Source: Pseudolabrys sp. (lineage in GTDB: Bacteria; Pseudomonadota; Alphaproteobacteria; Rhizobiales; Xanthobacteraceae). From it: a stretch of 17,222 bases of DNA. Below, piece after piece: positions 7,203 to 14,630 of the stretch. Below the pieces are notes generated by a model. It saw only the letters and a list, made by a program, of their open reading frames with translations. It did no database searches and was not told the DNA's origin. Positions within the stretch are counted from its first letter, which is position 1, and every line of letters begins with the position of its first letter. Location: assembly GCA_029945495.1 (NCBI GenBank), contig JAQSCR010000390.1, positions 1 to 17,222 on the forward strand, read 5' to 3'. A program made the translations under genes and the position numbers.

Positions 7203-7763
7203 TTAAACCGGCCGCACCTCGACCACGTCGGGGACGAAATGCTTGAGCAGGTTCTGGATGCCGTGCTGCAGCGTCGCAGTCGATGACGGGCAGCCCGAGC
7301 AGGCACCCTTCATCTGCAGGAACACGACGCCTTCCTTGTAGCCTTTGAAGGTGATGTCGCCGCCATCGCCGGCCACCGCCGGGCGCACGCGCGTTTCGAT
7401 CAAGTCCTTGATGGTGGCGACCGTCTCGGTGTCCTTCGCATCGAAGAACTCGTCGTCTTCGCCCGCTGGCGCTTGCGCGCCGGTCGCGACCAAAGGCGCG
7501 CCCGACATGTAGTGTTCCATGATGGCGCCGAGAATCGCCGGCTTCATCTGCTGCCAGTCGCCGTCGTTCTTGGTGACGGAAATGAAGTCGGAGCCGAAGA
7601 ACACGCCGCCGACATTGGGAATGTCGAACAGTCTCTCGGCCAGCGGCGATTGCGCGGCGGCGGCCCGCGTCGGCATGTCGAGGGTGCCGGCGTCCAGCAC
7701 CGGCTTGCCGGGCAGGAACTTCAGGGTCGCCGGATTGGGCGTCGCTTCGGTCTGGATGAACAT
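7203..7763 (-). CDS. nfu: NfuA/NifU-like Fe-S cluster scaffold
   Basis: This protein carries and delivers [4Fe-4S] clusters to client enzymes. It has the amino-terminal Nfu_N domain, starting MFIQTEATPNPATLKFLPGK and including VGGVFFGSDFISVTK (51-65). The carboxy-terminal NifU domain has the ligating cysteines in GACSGCPSS (Cys155, Cys158) and the conserved RPAVAGDGGDI (127-137). At 186 residues it is standard for alphaproteobacteria. A good Shine-Dalgarno (AGGAG, minus strand of 7772-7776) lies 8 bases before ATG 7763. MiaB downstream is a [4Fe-4S] enzyme and a plausible client. Confidence 0.95.
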   Translation of the reverse strand: MFIQTEATPNPATLKFLPGKPVLDAGTLDMPTRAAAAQSPLAERLFDIPNVGGVFFGSDFISVTKNDGDWQQMKPAILGAIMEHYMSGAPLVATGAQAPAGEDDEFFDAKDTETVATIKDLIETRVRPAVAGDGGDITFKGYKEGVVFLQMKGACSGCPSSTATLQHGIQNLLKHFVPDVVEVRPV

Positions 7764-7863
7764 CGATTTGGCTCCTATCCCAGCGGGTTAAAGGCCCGTG
7801 GATATGTGAACAATACCCGATAAATGGCCCCTGGGCGGGGCAAGGTCAACCGGCCCGTGGCGC

Positions 7864-8358
7864 TTAAGCCATCGCCGCGAGATCGTCGTCGCTGAGCTGG
7901 CCCGGCACGATGGCGACCGCAATCGGAAATGTGGCGACGGTCTTGGCCAGATTGCTGATCAGCGGGCCGGGGCCTTCCTTGCCGGTGCCGGCGGCCAGCA
8001 CGAGGATACCGATGTCCGCATCCTCGTCGATCAGCTTGACGATTTCGTCCGAGGTATTGCCCTCGCGGATCACCCGCTCCGGCGCGGCATGGGCGATTTT
8101 CTTGACCCGCGCGGCGAACTTGTCGAGCACCGCATGGGCCGCTTCCTGCGCCTCGGCCTTCATGATGTCGGCGACACCGAGCCATTGCTGATTGCGCTCG
8201 GCGGTTTCCAGAACGCGCAACATCACGATCTGCGCTTTGGTGCGGGCGGCGCGGGTCGCCGCCCAGAATACCGCGCGGTCGCACTCCTCGGTGTCGTCGA
8301 TGACGACCAGATATTTGCGCTTGTGGCCGGCCTCGTTGCTGCGGCGCTTGTTCGGCAT
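7864..8358 (-). CDS. Universal stress protein (UspA family)
   Basis: This 164-residue single Usp domain begins KYLVVIDDTEECDRAVFWAA (about 15-34), the family's first strand and helix, continues with IVMLRVLET, and has the late motif ILVLAAGTGKEGPGPLISNL. The last resembles the nucleotide-binding G-x2-G...G-(S/T) loop, with an unusual GPGPLIS. Usp proteins are induced by stress and growth arrest; no precise function can be assigned. The start at ATG 8358 has a GAGGG Shine-Dalgarno a few bases upstream. The gene lies between trpS (134-base gap) and nfu (100-base gap), an order I recall from other Hyphomicrobiales. An amino-terminal basic stretch (MPNKRRSNEAGHKRK) precedes the domain. Confidence 0.9.
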   Translation of the reverse strand: MPNKRRSNEAGHKRKYLVVIDDTEECDRAVFWAATRAARTKAQIVMLRVLETAERNQQWLGVADIMKAEAQEAAHAVLDKFAARVKKIAHAAPERVIREGNTSDEIVKLIDEDADIGILVLAAGTGKEGPGPLISNLAKTVATFPIAVAIVPGQLSDDDLAAMA

Positions 8359-8492
8359 CGTCGACCCTCACGGCGTCCGTTGGACCGTCCGGACGCACAA
8401 GCGCGCAATGGTGCCATGGCCGGCGCGCCGGGGACAAGGGACGCCCTGCCTGGAATTTGCGCGACGCAGATGGAGACGGCCGCGGCGGCGCG

Positions 8493-9527
8493 TCAGCGCC
8501 GCACCAGCCCGACGATGTCCTTGACCGCCTTCATGGTTTCGCCGGCGATTTGCGACGCGCGCGCCGAACCATCGGCCAGGATCGAGTCAATATAGACCGG
8601 GTCCTGCACCAGCTTCTTCATTTCCGAGCCGATCGGCCCGAGCTTGGCGACCGCGAGATCGACCAGCGCCGCCTTGAACGCCGAGAACTGCGCGCCGCCA
8701 TATTCGCCCAGGACCTGCGCCTTGGTCGTGTCGTTGAGCGCAGCATAGATGCCGACCAGATTGTCGGCTTCCGGGCGCGGCTTCAGGCCTTCCTCATCGC
8801 TCGGCAGCGCTTCCGGGTCGGTCTTCGCCTTGCGGATCTTCTGCGCGATGGTGTCGGCGTCGTCGGTGAGATTGATGCGCGAATAATCCGACGGCTCCGA
8901 CTTCGACATTTTCTTCGAGCCGTCGCGCAGGCTCATCACCCGCGTCGCCGGACCCTGGATGATCGGCTCCGGCTGCGGGAAGAACGTCTCGCCATAGCCG
9001 TGCGCGTTGATCGACGTCGCGAAGTCGACGTTGAATTTCTGCGCGATGTCGCGCGCCAGCTCAAGATGCTGCTTCTGGTCTTCGCCGACCGGCACGTGGG
9101 TGGCGCGGTAGACCAGAATGTCGGCCGCCATCAAGGTTGGATAGGCATAGAGCCCGACCGACACGTTCTCGCGATCCTTGCCGGCCTTCTCCTTGAACTG
9201 GGTCATGCGGTTGAGCCAGCCGAGGCGGGCGACGCAGTTCAGCACCCAAGCCAGTTCGGAATGTTCCGCGACCTGACTCTGGTTGAAGATGATCTGCTTT
9301 TTCGGATCGATGCCGCAGGCAAGGAACGCGGCGGTGACTTCGCGCGTGTTGCGCATCAGCTCGGGCGGGTCCTGCCAGACCGTGATGGCGTGCAGATCGA
9401 CGACGCAATAGATGCAGTCATATTTATCCTGCAGCGCCACAAACCTGGTGATCGCGCCGAGATAATTGCCGAGGTGCAGATTGCCGGTCGGCTGCACGCC
9501 GGAAAACACCCGTTCCTTGAACGCCAT
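8493..9527 (-). CDS. trpS: Tryptophanyl-tRNA synthetase
   Basis: TrpRS is a class Ic cytosolic enzyme that charges tRNA-Trp. The HIGH-like signature is in SGVQPTGNLHLGNYLGA close to the start, and KMSKS appears in the segment GSKKMSKSEPSDYSRI, in the usual position past mid-protein. VGEDQKQHLELARDIA is also conserved. I chose ATG 9527 (MAFKERVFSG; 344 residues) because a GAGGA Shine-Dalgarno sits about 5 bases before it. An upstream ATG at 9539 and a longer frame to 9596 would add residues outside the family. It lies 111 bases after murJ and the reading direction suggests one unit with it. Confidence 0.97.
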   Translation of the reverse strand: MAFKERVFSGVQPTGNLHLGNYLGAITRFVALQDKYDCIYCVVDLHAITVWQDPPELMRNTREVTAAFLACGIDPKKQIIFNQSQVAEHSELAWVLNCVARLGWLNRMTQFKEKAGKDRENVSVGLYAYPTLMAADILVYRATHVPVGEDQKQHLELARDIAQKFNVDFATSINAHGYGETFFPQPEPIIQGPATRVMSLRDGSKKMSKSEPSDYSRINLTDDADTIAQKIRKAKTDPEALPSDEEGLKPRPEADNLVGIYAALNDTTKAQVLGEYGGAQFSAFKAALVDLAVAKLGPIGSEMKKLVQDPVYIDSILADGSARASQIAGETMKAVKDIVGLVRR

Positions 9528-9638
9528 GGCAGTCCTCATTCGCGCAAGCACACAATACCGCGCGGACCCATGCCATGCCGGACCGCCACGGCGCAAGTGG
9601 CTCCATCAAGCAGATCGATCCGGTGGCTCGATTTGGCC

Positions 9639-11201
9639 TTATAAACCGCGGCCAAACGTCCGCATCAGGTCGCGCGGCGAAGTCACCTTGAGGGCGCGCA
9701 ACACGATCACATAGATCGCCAGCCCGAACACGACCAGCGCCGCCAGCAGTAGCGCACGCAAGCCCCCCGGTCCGCCGGCGCCGAGCCAGAAACCCGCGGC
9801 GCGATGCGCGACCTCGATCGCCGCGCCCATGACGCCGGCGGCAATGATAATCCGCGGCAGCCGGAACTTCGCCTCGGCGTCGAGCGCAAAGCCGATGCGC
9901 CGCGCGATCAGCACGCCGAGCAGGCCGGCGCTGGCCCAGCCCGATGCGGCAATAGCCAGCGCGACGCCGACGTGGCCGAGTACTGGCATCAGCGCGAGAC
10001 TTCCGGCAATGGCGACGACGAAACCGAACAAAGCGGCGCGCATCGGCGTCGCGGTGTCCTCGCGCGCAAAAAAGATCGGCGAGAATGTCTTCACCAGCAC
10101 GTGGCCCGGCAATCCGAGCGCAAAGGCGGCCAGCGCCGCGGCCGTGGCGGCGGTGTCTTCGGCGTGGAACGCGCCGCGCTCGAACAGCACGCGCACGATC
10201 GGCTCGGCCAGCGCGATCAGCCCAATCGTCGCCGGCAGCGCCAGACCGAGCGCGAGTTCGATGCCGCGCGATTCGACATGGCCGAGTTCCGCCTTGTTGC
10301 CGCCGCGGATGGCATGCGCAAAGGCCGGCACCAGCACGGTGCCGACGGCGATGCCGACGATGCCGAGAGGCAGTTCGATCAGCCGGTTGGCATAATAGAT
10401 CCACGACACGGCGCTGCGCGATTCCGAGGCGACCATGACGCCGGCGATCACAGTGATCTGCGGAATACCGCTCGCCACCAGACCCGGAATTGCCAGTGCC
10501 AGAAAGCGCCGCGTGTCCTGGCCGAACGACACCGACAGCGGCGTGATGCGCGCCGGTCCGCGCCACACCGCAAGGCCGACGAGCGCCAGTTGCGACACAC
10601 CGGCCAACGTCACACTGACCGCCACGATCTGGCCGGACAGATGGCTGTCGCCTGAGTGCAACAAAAACACCACGCCGAGCGCCGCCAGCATGGTTGCGTT
10701 GAAAGCCGTGGTGGCGAAGGCCGCGGTGCCGAAGCGGCCATTGGCGTTGAGCACGCCCATCATCACCGCCACCGCCCCGGCCAACGCCAGATAAGGCAGC
10801 ATCAGCCGCGCCAGTTCGACCGCGATGGTCATGCGCGGGCCGCCGGCCGCAAAGCCCGGCGCCAGCACAATGACGAATACCGGCATGGCAAAAGCGAACA
10901 CCGCCACCGCGCCAACCAGGGCGACCGTGACGCTGCCGGTCAGCCGTCCGGCGAACGCGCCGGCGCCGGCTTCGCCGCCTTCATCGCGCGCGCGCAGGTA
11001 GAGCGGCACGATTGCGGCATTGAGCGCGCCCTCGGCCAGCATGCGGCGGAATAGATTGGCCAGTTGGAATGCGACAAAAAAGGCATCGGCCCGCACCCCG
11101 GCGCCGAATACGGCCGCGATCGCGACGTCGCGCGCAAAGCCGAGCACACGCGAAAATAGCGTGGCGCTTCCGACCGTGGCGACATTGCGGGCAAGACTCA
11201 T
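9639..11201 (-). CDS. murJ: Lipid II flippase MurJ (MviN)
   Basis: MurJ moves lipid II across the inner membrane for peptidoglycan synthesis. The 520-residue protein is almost wholly hydrophobic, with about 14 membrane segments as expected. Family motifs visible are GSATLFSRVLGFARDVAIA near the start, FRRMLAEGALNAAIVPLY (52-69), WIYYANRLIELPLGIVGIAV (mid-protein) and VRVLFERGAF. Essential cationic residues of the central cavity (Arg18, Arg24, Arg52 in E. coli numbering) have likely equivalents in the first two motifs. In many Rhizobiales glnD lies just upstream of murJ; here the upstream neighbour is a divergent kinase gene. The start ATG 11201 has no Shine-Dalgarno and is overlapped by a 5-codon upstream frame. 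Confidence 0.96.
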   Translation of the reverse strand: MSLARNVATVGSATLFSRVLGFARDVAIAAVFGAGVRADAFFVAFQLANLFRRMLAEGALNAAIVPLYLRARDEGGEAGAGAFAGRLTGSVTVALVGAVAVFAFAMPVFVIVLAPGFAAGGPRMTIAVELARLMLPYLALAGAVAVMMGVLNANGRFGTAAFATTAFNATMLAALGVVFLLHSGDSHLSGQIVAVSVTLAGVSQLALVGLAVWRGPARITPLSVSFGQDTRRFLALAIPGLVASGIPQITVIAGVMVASESRSAVSWIYYANRLIELPLGIVGIAVGTVLVPAFAHAIRGGNKAELGHVESRGIELALGLALPATIGLIALAEPIVRVLFERGAFHAEDTAATAAALAAFALGLPGHVLVKTFSPIFFAREDTATPMRAALFGFVVAIAGSLALMPVLGHVGVALAIAASGWASAGLLGVLIARRIGFALDAEAKFRLPRIIIAAGVMGAAIEVAHRAAGFWLGAGGPGGLRALLLAALVVFGLAIYVIVLRALKVTSPRDLMRTFGRGL

Positions 11202-11215
11202 AGAAAAAGACTCAT
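11198..11215 (-). other. Five-codon upstream ORF overlapping the murJ start
   Basis: ATG AGT CTT TTT CTA TGA reads Met-Ser-Leu-Phe-Leu-stop, and its TGA overlaps the murJ ATG (ATGA). The first nine bases, ATGAGTCTT, are the same as the first nine bases of murJ, so the start region looks duplicated. Whether it is translated is unknown; no Shine-Dalgarno is seen before either ATG. Confidence 0.4.
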
Positions 11216-11368
11216 AAGGAAAGCGACATGACGTGGGCCTCCACCCACAGTGTAGAGCAGATGGGGCCGTTGTCGCGCTACACCCTCGATGCCGATTGCC
11301 GGCGGCACATTGCCTCGGTCGGCTCAGCCGCTATAGTGCGCGGAATCGAGCATTTTCAGAGGTAACTT
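11202..11368. promoter_or_regulatory. Divergent intergenic region between murJ and the PfkB kinase
   Basis: This 167-base region must start transcription both ways. It holds a small hairpin, GTGGG/CCCAC (11234-11249), and a spaced inverted repeat GTGTAG (11250-11255)/CTACAC (11278-11283). A credible promoter is visible only on the plus strand. On the minus strand TACACT near 11250 could be a weak -10 for murJ, without a good -35. Confidence 0.5.
11310..11337 (+). promoter_or_regulatory. Sigma-70-like promoter for the PfkB kinase gene
   Basis: TTGCCT (11310-11315) and TATAGT (11332-11337) are separated by 16 bases. The predicted transcript start is near 11344, giving a leader of about 25 bases with an AGAGG Shine-Dalgarno (11358-11362) before ATG 11369. 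Predicted by eye only. Confidence 0.55.
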
Positions 11369-12370
11369 ATGTCCGCTCCCCGTTACGACGTCCTCGGCAT
11401 CGGTAACGCCATTGTCGACGTCATCGCCCGCACCGAAGACGATTTCCTGGCCGCGCAAGGTATGCACAAAGGCGGCATGGCGCTGATCGACGAGGCGCGC
11501 GCCGCCGCGATCTACGACGCCATGGGGCCGGCGACCGAAAGCTCCGGCGGCTCTGCCGCCAACACCATCGTCGGCGTCGCTTCGTTCGGCGGCCGCGCCG
11601 CCTTCGTCGGCAAGGTCAAGGACGATGTGCTCGGCAAGGCCTTCGCCCACGATATCCGCGCCGCCCGGGTCACTTTCGACACCAAGGCGGCAACCGAAGG
11701 TCCGTCGACCGCGCGCTGCTACATCATGGTGACGCCGGATGGCGAGCGCACCATGAACACCTATCTCGGCGCCGCGCAGGATCTCAAGCCGTCGGACATC
11801 GATGAGGCGGCGGTCGCCGCCGCGGCCGTGGTCTATCTCGAGGGCTACCTGTGGGACCCGCCGCAGGCCAAGCAAGCCTTCGTCAAGGCGGCCGAAATCG
11901 CGCATCGCAACAACCGCAAGGTGGCGCTGACATTGTCGGATTCGTTCTGCGTCGATCGCTATCGCGGCGAATTCCTCGATCTCATCCGCAAGGGCACCGT
12001 CGACATCGTGTTCGCCAACGAACACGAATTGCGCAGCCTGTACGAGACCGCCGACTTCGACACCGCGGCGAAGGCGCTGCGCGGCGACGCCAAACTGGCG
12101 GTGGTCACGCGCAGCGAAAAAGGCTGCGTTGTGGTCACGCGCGACGGCATCGAAGCAGTGCAGGCGATGCCGATCGACAAGGTGGTCGATGTGACCGGCG
12201 CCGGCGATCTGTTCGCTGCCGGCTTCCTGGTCGGCCATTCGCACGGCAAGGATCACCGCACCGCGGCCCGCCTCGGCGCGCTGGCGGCGGCGGAAGTGAT
12301 CCAGCATATCGGCGCGCGGCCGGCGGTGTCGCTTAAAGGCCTGGCGGCCGAGAACGGTCTGGCCCTCTAG
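11369..12370 (+). CDS. PfkB family carbohydrate kinase, adenosine-kinase-like
   Basis: This 333-residue ribokinase-fold enzyme transfers phosphate from ATP to a sugar or nucleoside hydroxyl. It starts YDVLGIGNAIVDVIA and has the substrate-binding GGSAANT (60-66), the anion-hole/catalytic motif DVTGAGDLFAAGF (274-286, base Asp280) and TRSEKG (248-253) near the ATP site. Such genes are usually annotated adenosine kinase in alphaproteobacteria; the true substrate could be adenosine, ribose or another nucleoside. It has its own promoter and a good AGAGG ribosome site 6 bases before the ATG. It begins the plus-strand half of the window and is followed after 19 bases by a large inverted repeat. Confidence 0.9.
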   Translation: MSAPRYDVLGIGNAIVDVIARTEDDFLAAQGMHKGGMALIDEARAAAIYDAMGPATESSGGSAANTIVGVASFGGRAAFVGKVKDDVLGKAFAHDIRAARVTFDTKAATEGPSTARCYIMVTPDGERTMNTYLGAAQDLKPSDIDEAAVAAAAVVYLEGYLWDPPQAKQAFVKAAEIAHRNNRKVALTLSDSFCVDRYRGEFLDLIRKGTVDIVFANEHELRSLYETADFDTAAKALRGDAKLAVVTRSEKGCVVVTRDGIEAVQAMPIDKVVDVTGAGDLFAAGFLVGHSHGKDHRTAARLGALAAAEVIQHIGARPAVSLKGLAAENGLAL

Positions 12371-12389
12371 GCTCGGCCGGGTTCCATAA

Positions 12390-12443
12390 GGATTTGGTAA
12401 CCAATTGGTAACCGAACGTGGTTACCGATTGGTGAACAAATCC
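12390..12443. repeat. Large inverted repeat with three GGTNACC boxes
   Basis: The two 24-base arms (12390-12413 and 12420-12443) match at 21 of 24 positions around a 6-base loop, GAACGT. The inner 13 bases, CCAATTGGTAACC against GGTTACCGATTGG, have a single difference that would be a G-U pair in RNA. GGTAACC occurs twice in the left arm, 11 bases apart (12396-12402 and 12407-12413), and GGTTACC once at 12420-12426. No T-run follows, so it is not a classical terminator. It ends 16 bases before the next ATG, so it could be an operator or a leader hairpin. Confidence 0.85.
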
Positions 12444-12459
12444 ATTCGGGAGCCCGTCC

Positions 12460-13404
12460 ATGGACCAGCCCAAAGATACCAAGTCGACCGATAGCGCCAC
12501 CACACCCGCGCCGCCGGCGACGGCCGAAACGCCGGAAATTCCAGTGATTTCCGCGTCCGAGACGCCTTCGATCGCGGCCGCGAAAAGTGAACTGCCCATC
12601 GTCGAATCGCCGTCGATCTCGCCCGCCGACCTGGTCAAGACGGGCGACGCCGGTCTGGAGCCGGCATCCACGCCGATCCCGGAACTGGCCGTCGACGCGC
12701 CAGAGACGGCTGGCGAAAAGGTCAGCACGCCCATCGATAGCGCTTTGTATTTGAATCTGCCGCGCATCACGCTGCGCCCGCGCCACAAGCGCTATGCTTT
12801 GCTGGCGGCGTCGGTGGCGATCGCCGCCGCGCTCGGCGGAGTCATCGGCGCACTGGCGACCGGCAATTCCACCCCGCCGGCCAATGTCGCAGCGCTGGAA
12901 GAGAACAAGGCGATGCAGCAATCGGTCGCGCGCCTCGCCAAGGAAGTCACGACGCTGAAAGCGAACCTTGAGGAAGCCAACAAGTCGACGCGCGCCCAGG
13001 TCGCCAAGATCGATACCAAGGTCGAGAGCAAGATCGCGCGGATCGATGAGCGCCTCAAAAAAGAAGCTGAAGAAGTGACCGGCTCGATCTCCGTACCGCA
13101 AACCGTCGCAGCTGTTGCCCCAGCTGCCGTGCCGGTGCCGACGCCACGTCCGGCGTCGCGGGTGGCTTCAGTGGAGAGCCAACCGCCGGCCCGTCTGCAG
13201 GTGGTGCCAGGCTGGTCGATCCGCGATGCGCGCGGTGGCTACATCTATGTGGAGAGCCGCGGCGACATCTATCAGATCGTTCCCGGCGCGCCTCTGCCCG
13301 GCCTCGGACCGGTCGAATCGATCAAGCGGCTGGACGGCCGCTGGGTGGTGACGACGCCGAAAGGCATCATCGTCTCGATGCGCGACCGCCGGTATTTTGA
13401 ATAA
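12460..13404 (+). CDS. Membrane-anchored coiled-coil protein of unknown function
   Basis: I do not recognise a named family. The 314 residues divide into four parts: an acidic, Pro/Ala/Ser/Thr-rich amino-terminal region (1-95) that is likely disordered; a basic stretch (RPRHKR, 106-111) then one membrane segment (about 112-134, ALLAASVAIAAALGGVIGAL); a probable coiled coil (about 143-205, rich in Glu, Lys and Ala with heptad-like spacing); a Pro/Ala linker with VPVPTPRP; and a compact carboxy-terminal domain (248-314) with GWSIRDARGGYIYVESRGD and GLGPVESIKRLDGRWVVTTP. The basic-inside rule predicts a cytoplasmic amino end and a periplasmic coiled coil and tail domain. The last domain resembles one found in hypothetical proteins of Bradyrhizobiaceae (recalled). 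A GGAG ribosome site lies 9 bases before ATG 12460. Confidence 0.85.
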   Translation: MDQPKDTKSTDSATTPAPPATAETPEIPVISASETPSIAAAKSELPIVESPSISPADLVKTGDAGLEPASTPIPELAVDAPETAGEKVSTPIDSALYLNLPRITLRPRHKRYALLAASVAIAAALGGVIGALATGNSTPPANVAALEENKAMQQSVARLAKEVTTLKANLEEANKSTRAQVAKIDTKVESKIARIDERLKKEAEEVTGSISVPQTVAAVAPAAVPVPTPRPASRVASVESQPPARLQVVPGWSIRDARGGYIYVESRGDIYQIVPGAPLPGLGPVESIKRLDGRWVVTTPKGIIVSMRDRRYFE

Positions 13405-13414
13405 TATTTAGCCC

Positions 13415-13541
13415 CGTCATTCCGGGGCGCGAGCAAAGCGAGCGAGCCCGGAATCCATACTCCGCAGACCGCGGTTATGGAGTCCGGGTTCGCGGCCATT
13501 GCGCGCGTAAACGCGCTTATGGACCGCGCCCCGGAATGACA
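13415..13541. repeat. Multi-armed palindromic intergenic repeat
   Basis: The outer arms GTCATTCCGGGGCGC (13416-13430) and GCGCCCCGGAATGAC (13526-13540) are perfect 15-base inverted repeats. Inside, CCCGGAATCCATA (13447-13459) pairs with TATGGAGTCCGGG (one mismatch, ending near 13488). A third hairpin lies around GCGCG-TAAA-CGCGC (about 13503-13516). The stretch between them, GCGAGCAAAGCGAGCGAGCC, completes a clover-like fold. This matches the kind of repeat scattered through Bradyrhizobium and Rhodopseudomonas genomes (recalled, not searched). It starts 11 bases after the coiled-coil gene and may mark the end of its transcript. Confidence 0.9.
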
Positions 13542-13611
13542 GCTTGCCCCCCATAGCCGCCTCACCCAATCCGTGCCAGATTTAGCCCGCCGGATTATTG
13601 CGGGTGATGGC

Positions 13612-14445
13612 ATGCGCGGCACGCTCCTCAAGATACTCGCCGGCGGTCTGTTTCTGGCCGCGACGGCGCAAATATCGACTCCTGCCCTTGCACAAGGCGC
13701 GGCGCCGAAGGCGGCCAATCCCGACATGGTCGACAGTTGCCCCGGGCTGGTGGCAATGCGCCGGCCTCAACTCATTCCCGTTGTCATCGGCGCCGACCAG
13801 GTGCGCATCACCTATGCCGGCCACTCGACTTTCCTGCTCGAGAGTCCGCAGCTGGTGCGCATCGCCACCGACTACAACGACTATGTCAGGCCGCAGATCA
13901 CGCCCGACATCGTGACGATGAACCACGCGCATTCCAGCCATTACACCGACCGTCCCGATCCGGCGATCAAGCATGTGCTGCGCGGCTGGGCCGGCGAGGA
14001 AAAGCCGGCGCGCATCGACCTGCAATACAAGGATGTGCGGGTGCGCAACGTGCCGACCAATATCCGCACATGGGGCGGCGACACTGAATTTCACGGCAAT
14101 TCGATTTTCATTTTTGAGATCGCCAATCTGTGCATCGCGCATCTCGGCCATCTGCATCACACGCTGACGCAGCAGCAGCTCGCCGAGATCGGCCGCGTCG
14201 ATGTGGTGATGGTGCCGGTCGACGGCGGCGCCACGCTCGACCTCGACGGCATGGTCGACGTGCTGCATGCGCTGAAAGCGCCGCTGATGATTCCGATGCA
14301 CTATTTCAGCAGCTTCACGCTGGAGCGGTTTCTGCAACGCGTGCGCCGCGAGTGGGACGTCGAAGTCGCCGAAAGTCCCTCGACATTGATTTCCAAGACC
14401 AGCCTGCCGGCCAAGCCGAAAGTCTTGGTGCTGCCGGGCCACTAG
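13612..14445 (+). CDS. Exported metallo-beta-lactamase-fold protein
   Basis: This 277-residue protein has a signal peptide (MRGTLLKILAGGLFLAATAQ, cleavage near ALA-Q at 27/28), so it is probably periplasmic. The mature part has an MBL-superfamily layout like UlaG/YtkL-type hydrolases: TYAGHSTFLLE (68-78), ATDYND (86-90), the metal motif NHAHSSHYTD (104-113), HLGHLHHT (177-184), PVDGG (202-206) and PMHYF (228-232). The classic HxHxDH reads HAHSSH here, with Ser in place of the Asp that binds the second metal. This may reduce it to one metal or change its chemistry. ATG 13612 is chosen over GTG 13573 because it starts a proper signal peptide. Substrate unknown. It stands alone between two intergenic repeats or hairpins. 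Confidence 0.85.
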   Translation: MRGTLLKILAGGLFLAATAQISTPALAQGAAPKAANPDMVDSCPGLVAMRRPQLIPVVIGADQVRITYAGHSTFLLESPQLVRIATDYNDYVRPQITPDIVTMNHAHSSHYTDRPDPAIKHVLRGWAGEEKPARIDLQYKDVRVRNVPTNIRTWGGDTEFHGNSIFIFEIANLCIAHLGHLHHTLTQQQLAEIGRVDVVMVPVDGGATLDLDGMVDVLHALKAPLMIPMHYFSSFTLERFLQRVRREWDVEVAESPSTLISKTSLPAKPKVLVLPGH

Positions 14446-14489
14446 TGCCGCTGAGGACAATTCCGGCTCGTGTTTTAGGCAAATTGCCG

Positions 14490-14517
14490 CCGTTCAACAT
14501 GATGTGATGTTTGACGG
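14490..14517 (+). terminator. Weak hairpin after the MBL-fold gene
   Basis: CCGTTCAACAT (14490-14500) and ATGTTTGACGG (14507-14517) pair with two mismatches around a 6-base loop, about 45 bases after the stop at 14445. No T-run follows, so a terminator role is only possible. Confidence 0.25.
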
Positions 14518-14630
14518 GCATCAATTCGCTGCCGCGGGTGGTAATTTATCAACAGCCGCGGTTGACCTCTCGGAACCAATGCTTAGTTGTCGCGTTCGTA
14601 TCGCGCAGTTGGGTAAGGGATTTTTCTAAG

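Noticed and set aside
7827..7841. GCCCC/GGGGC hairpin between the stress protein gene and nfu
   Set aside because: The stem has only 5 pairs and no T-run, so it is not convincing as a terminator.
9534..9638. Possible terminator or promoter between murJ and trpS
   Set aside because: Only a 5-pair stem (GCCAC/GTGGC) and no clear promoter boxes were found.
8457..9644. Plus-strand frame of 395 codons
   Set aside because: Antisense shadow of trpS, whose signature motifs are intact.
11324..12307. Minus-strand frame of 327 codons
   Set aside because: Antisense to the PfkB kinase, which has a promoter, a ribosome site and the GAGD motif.
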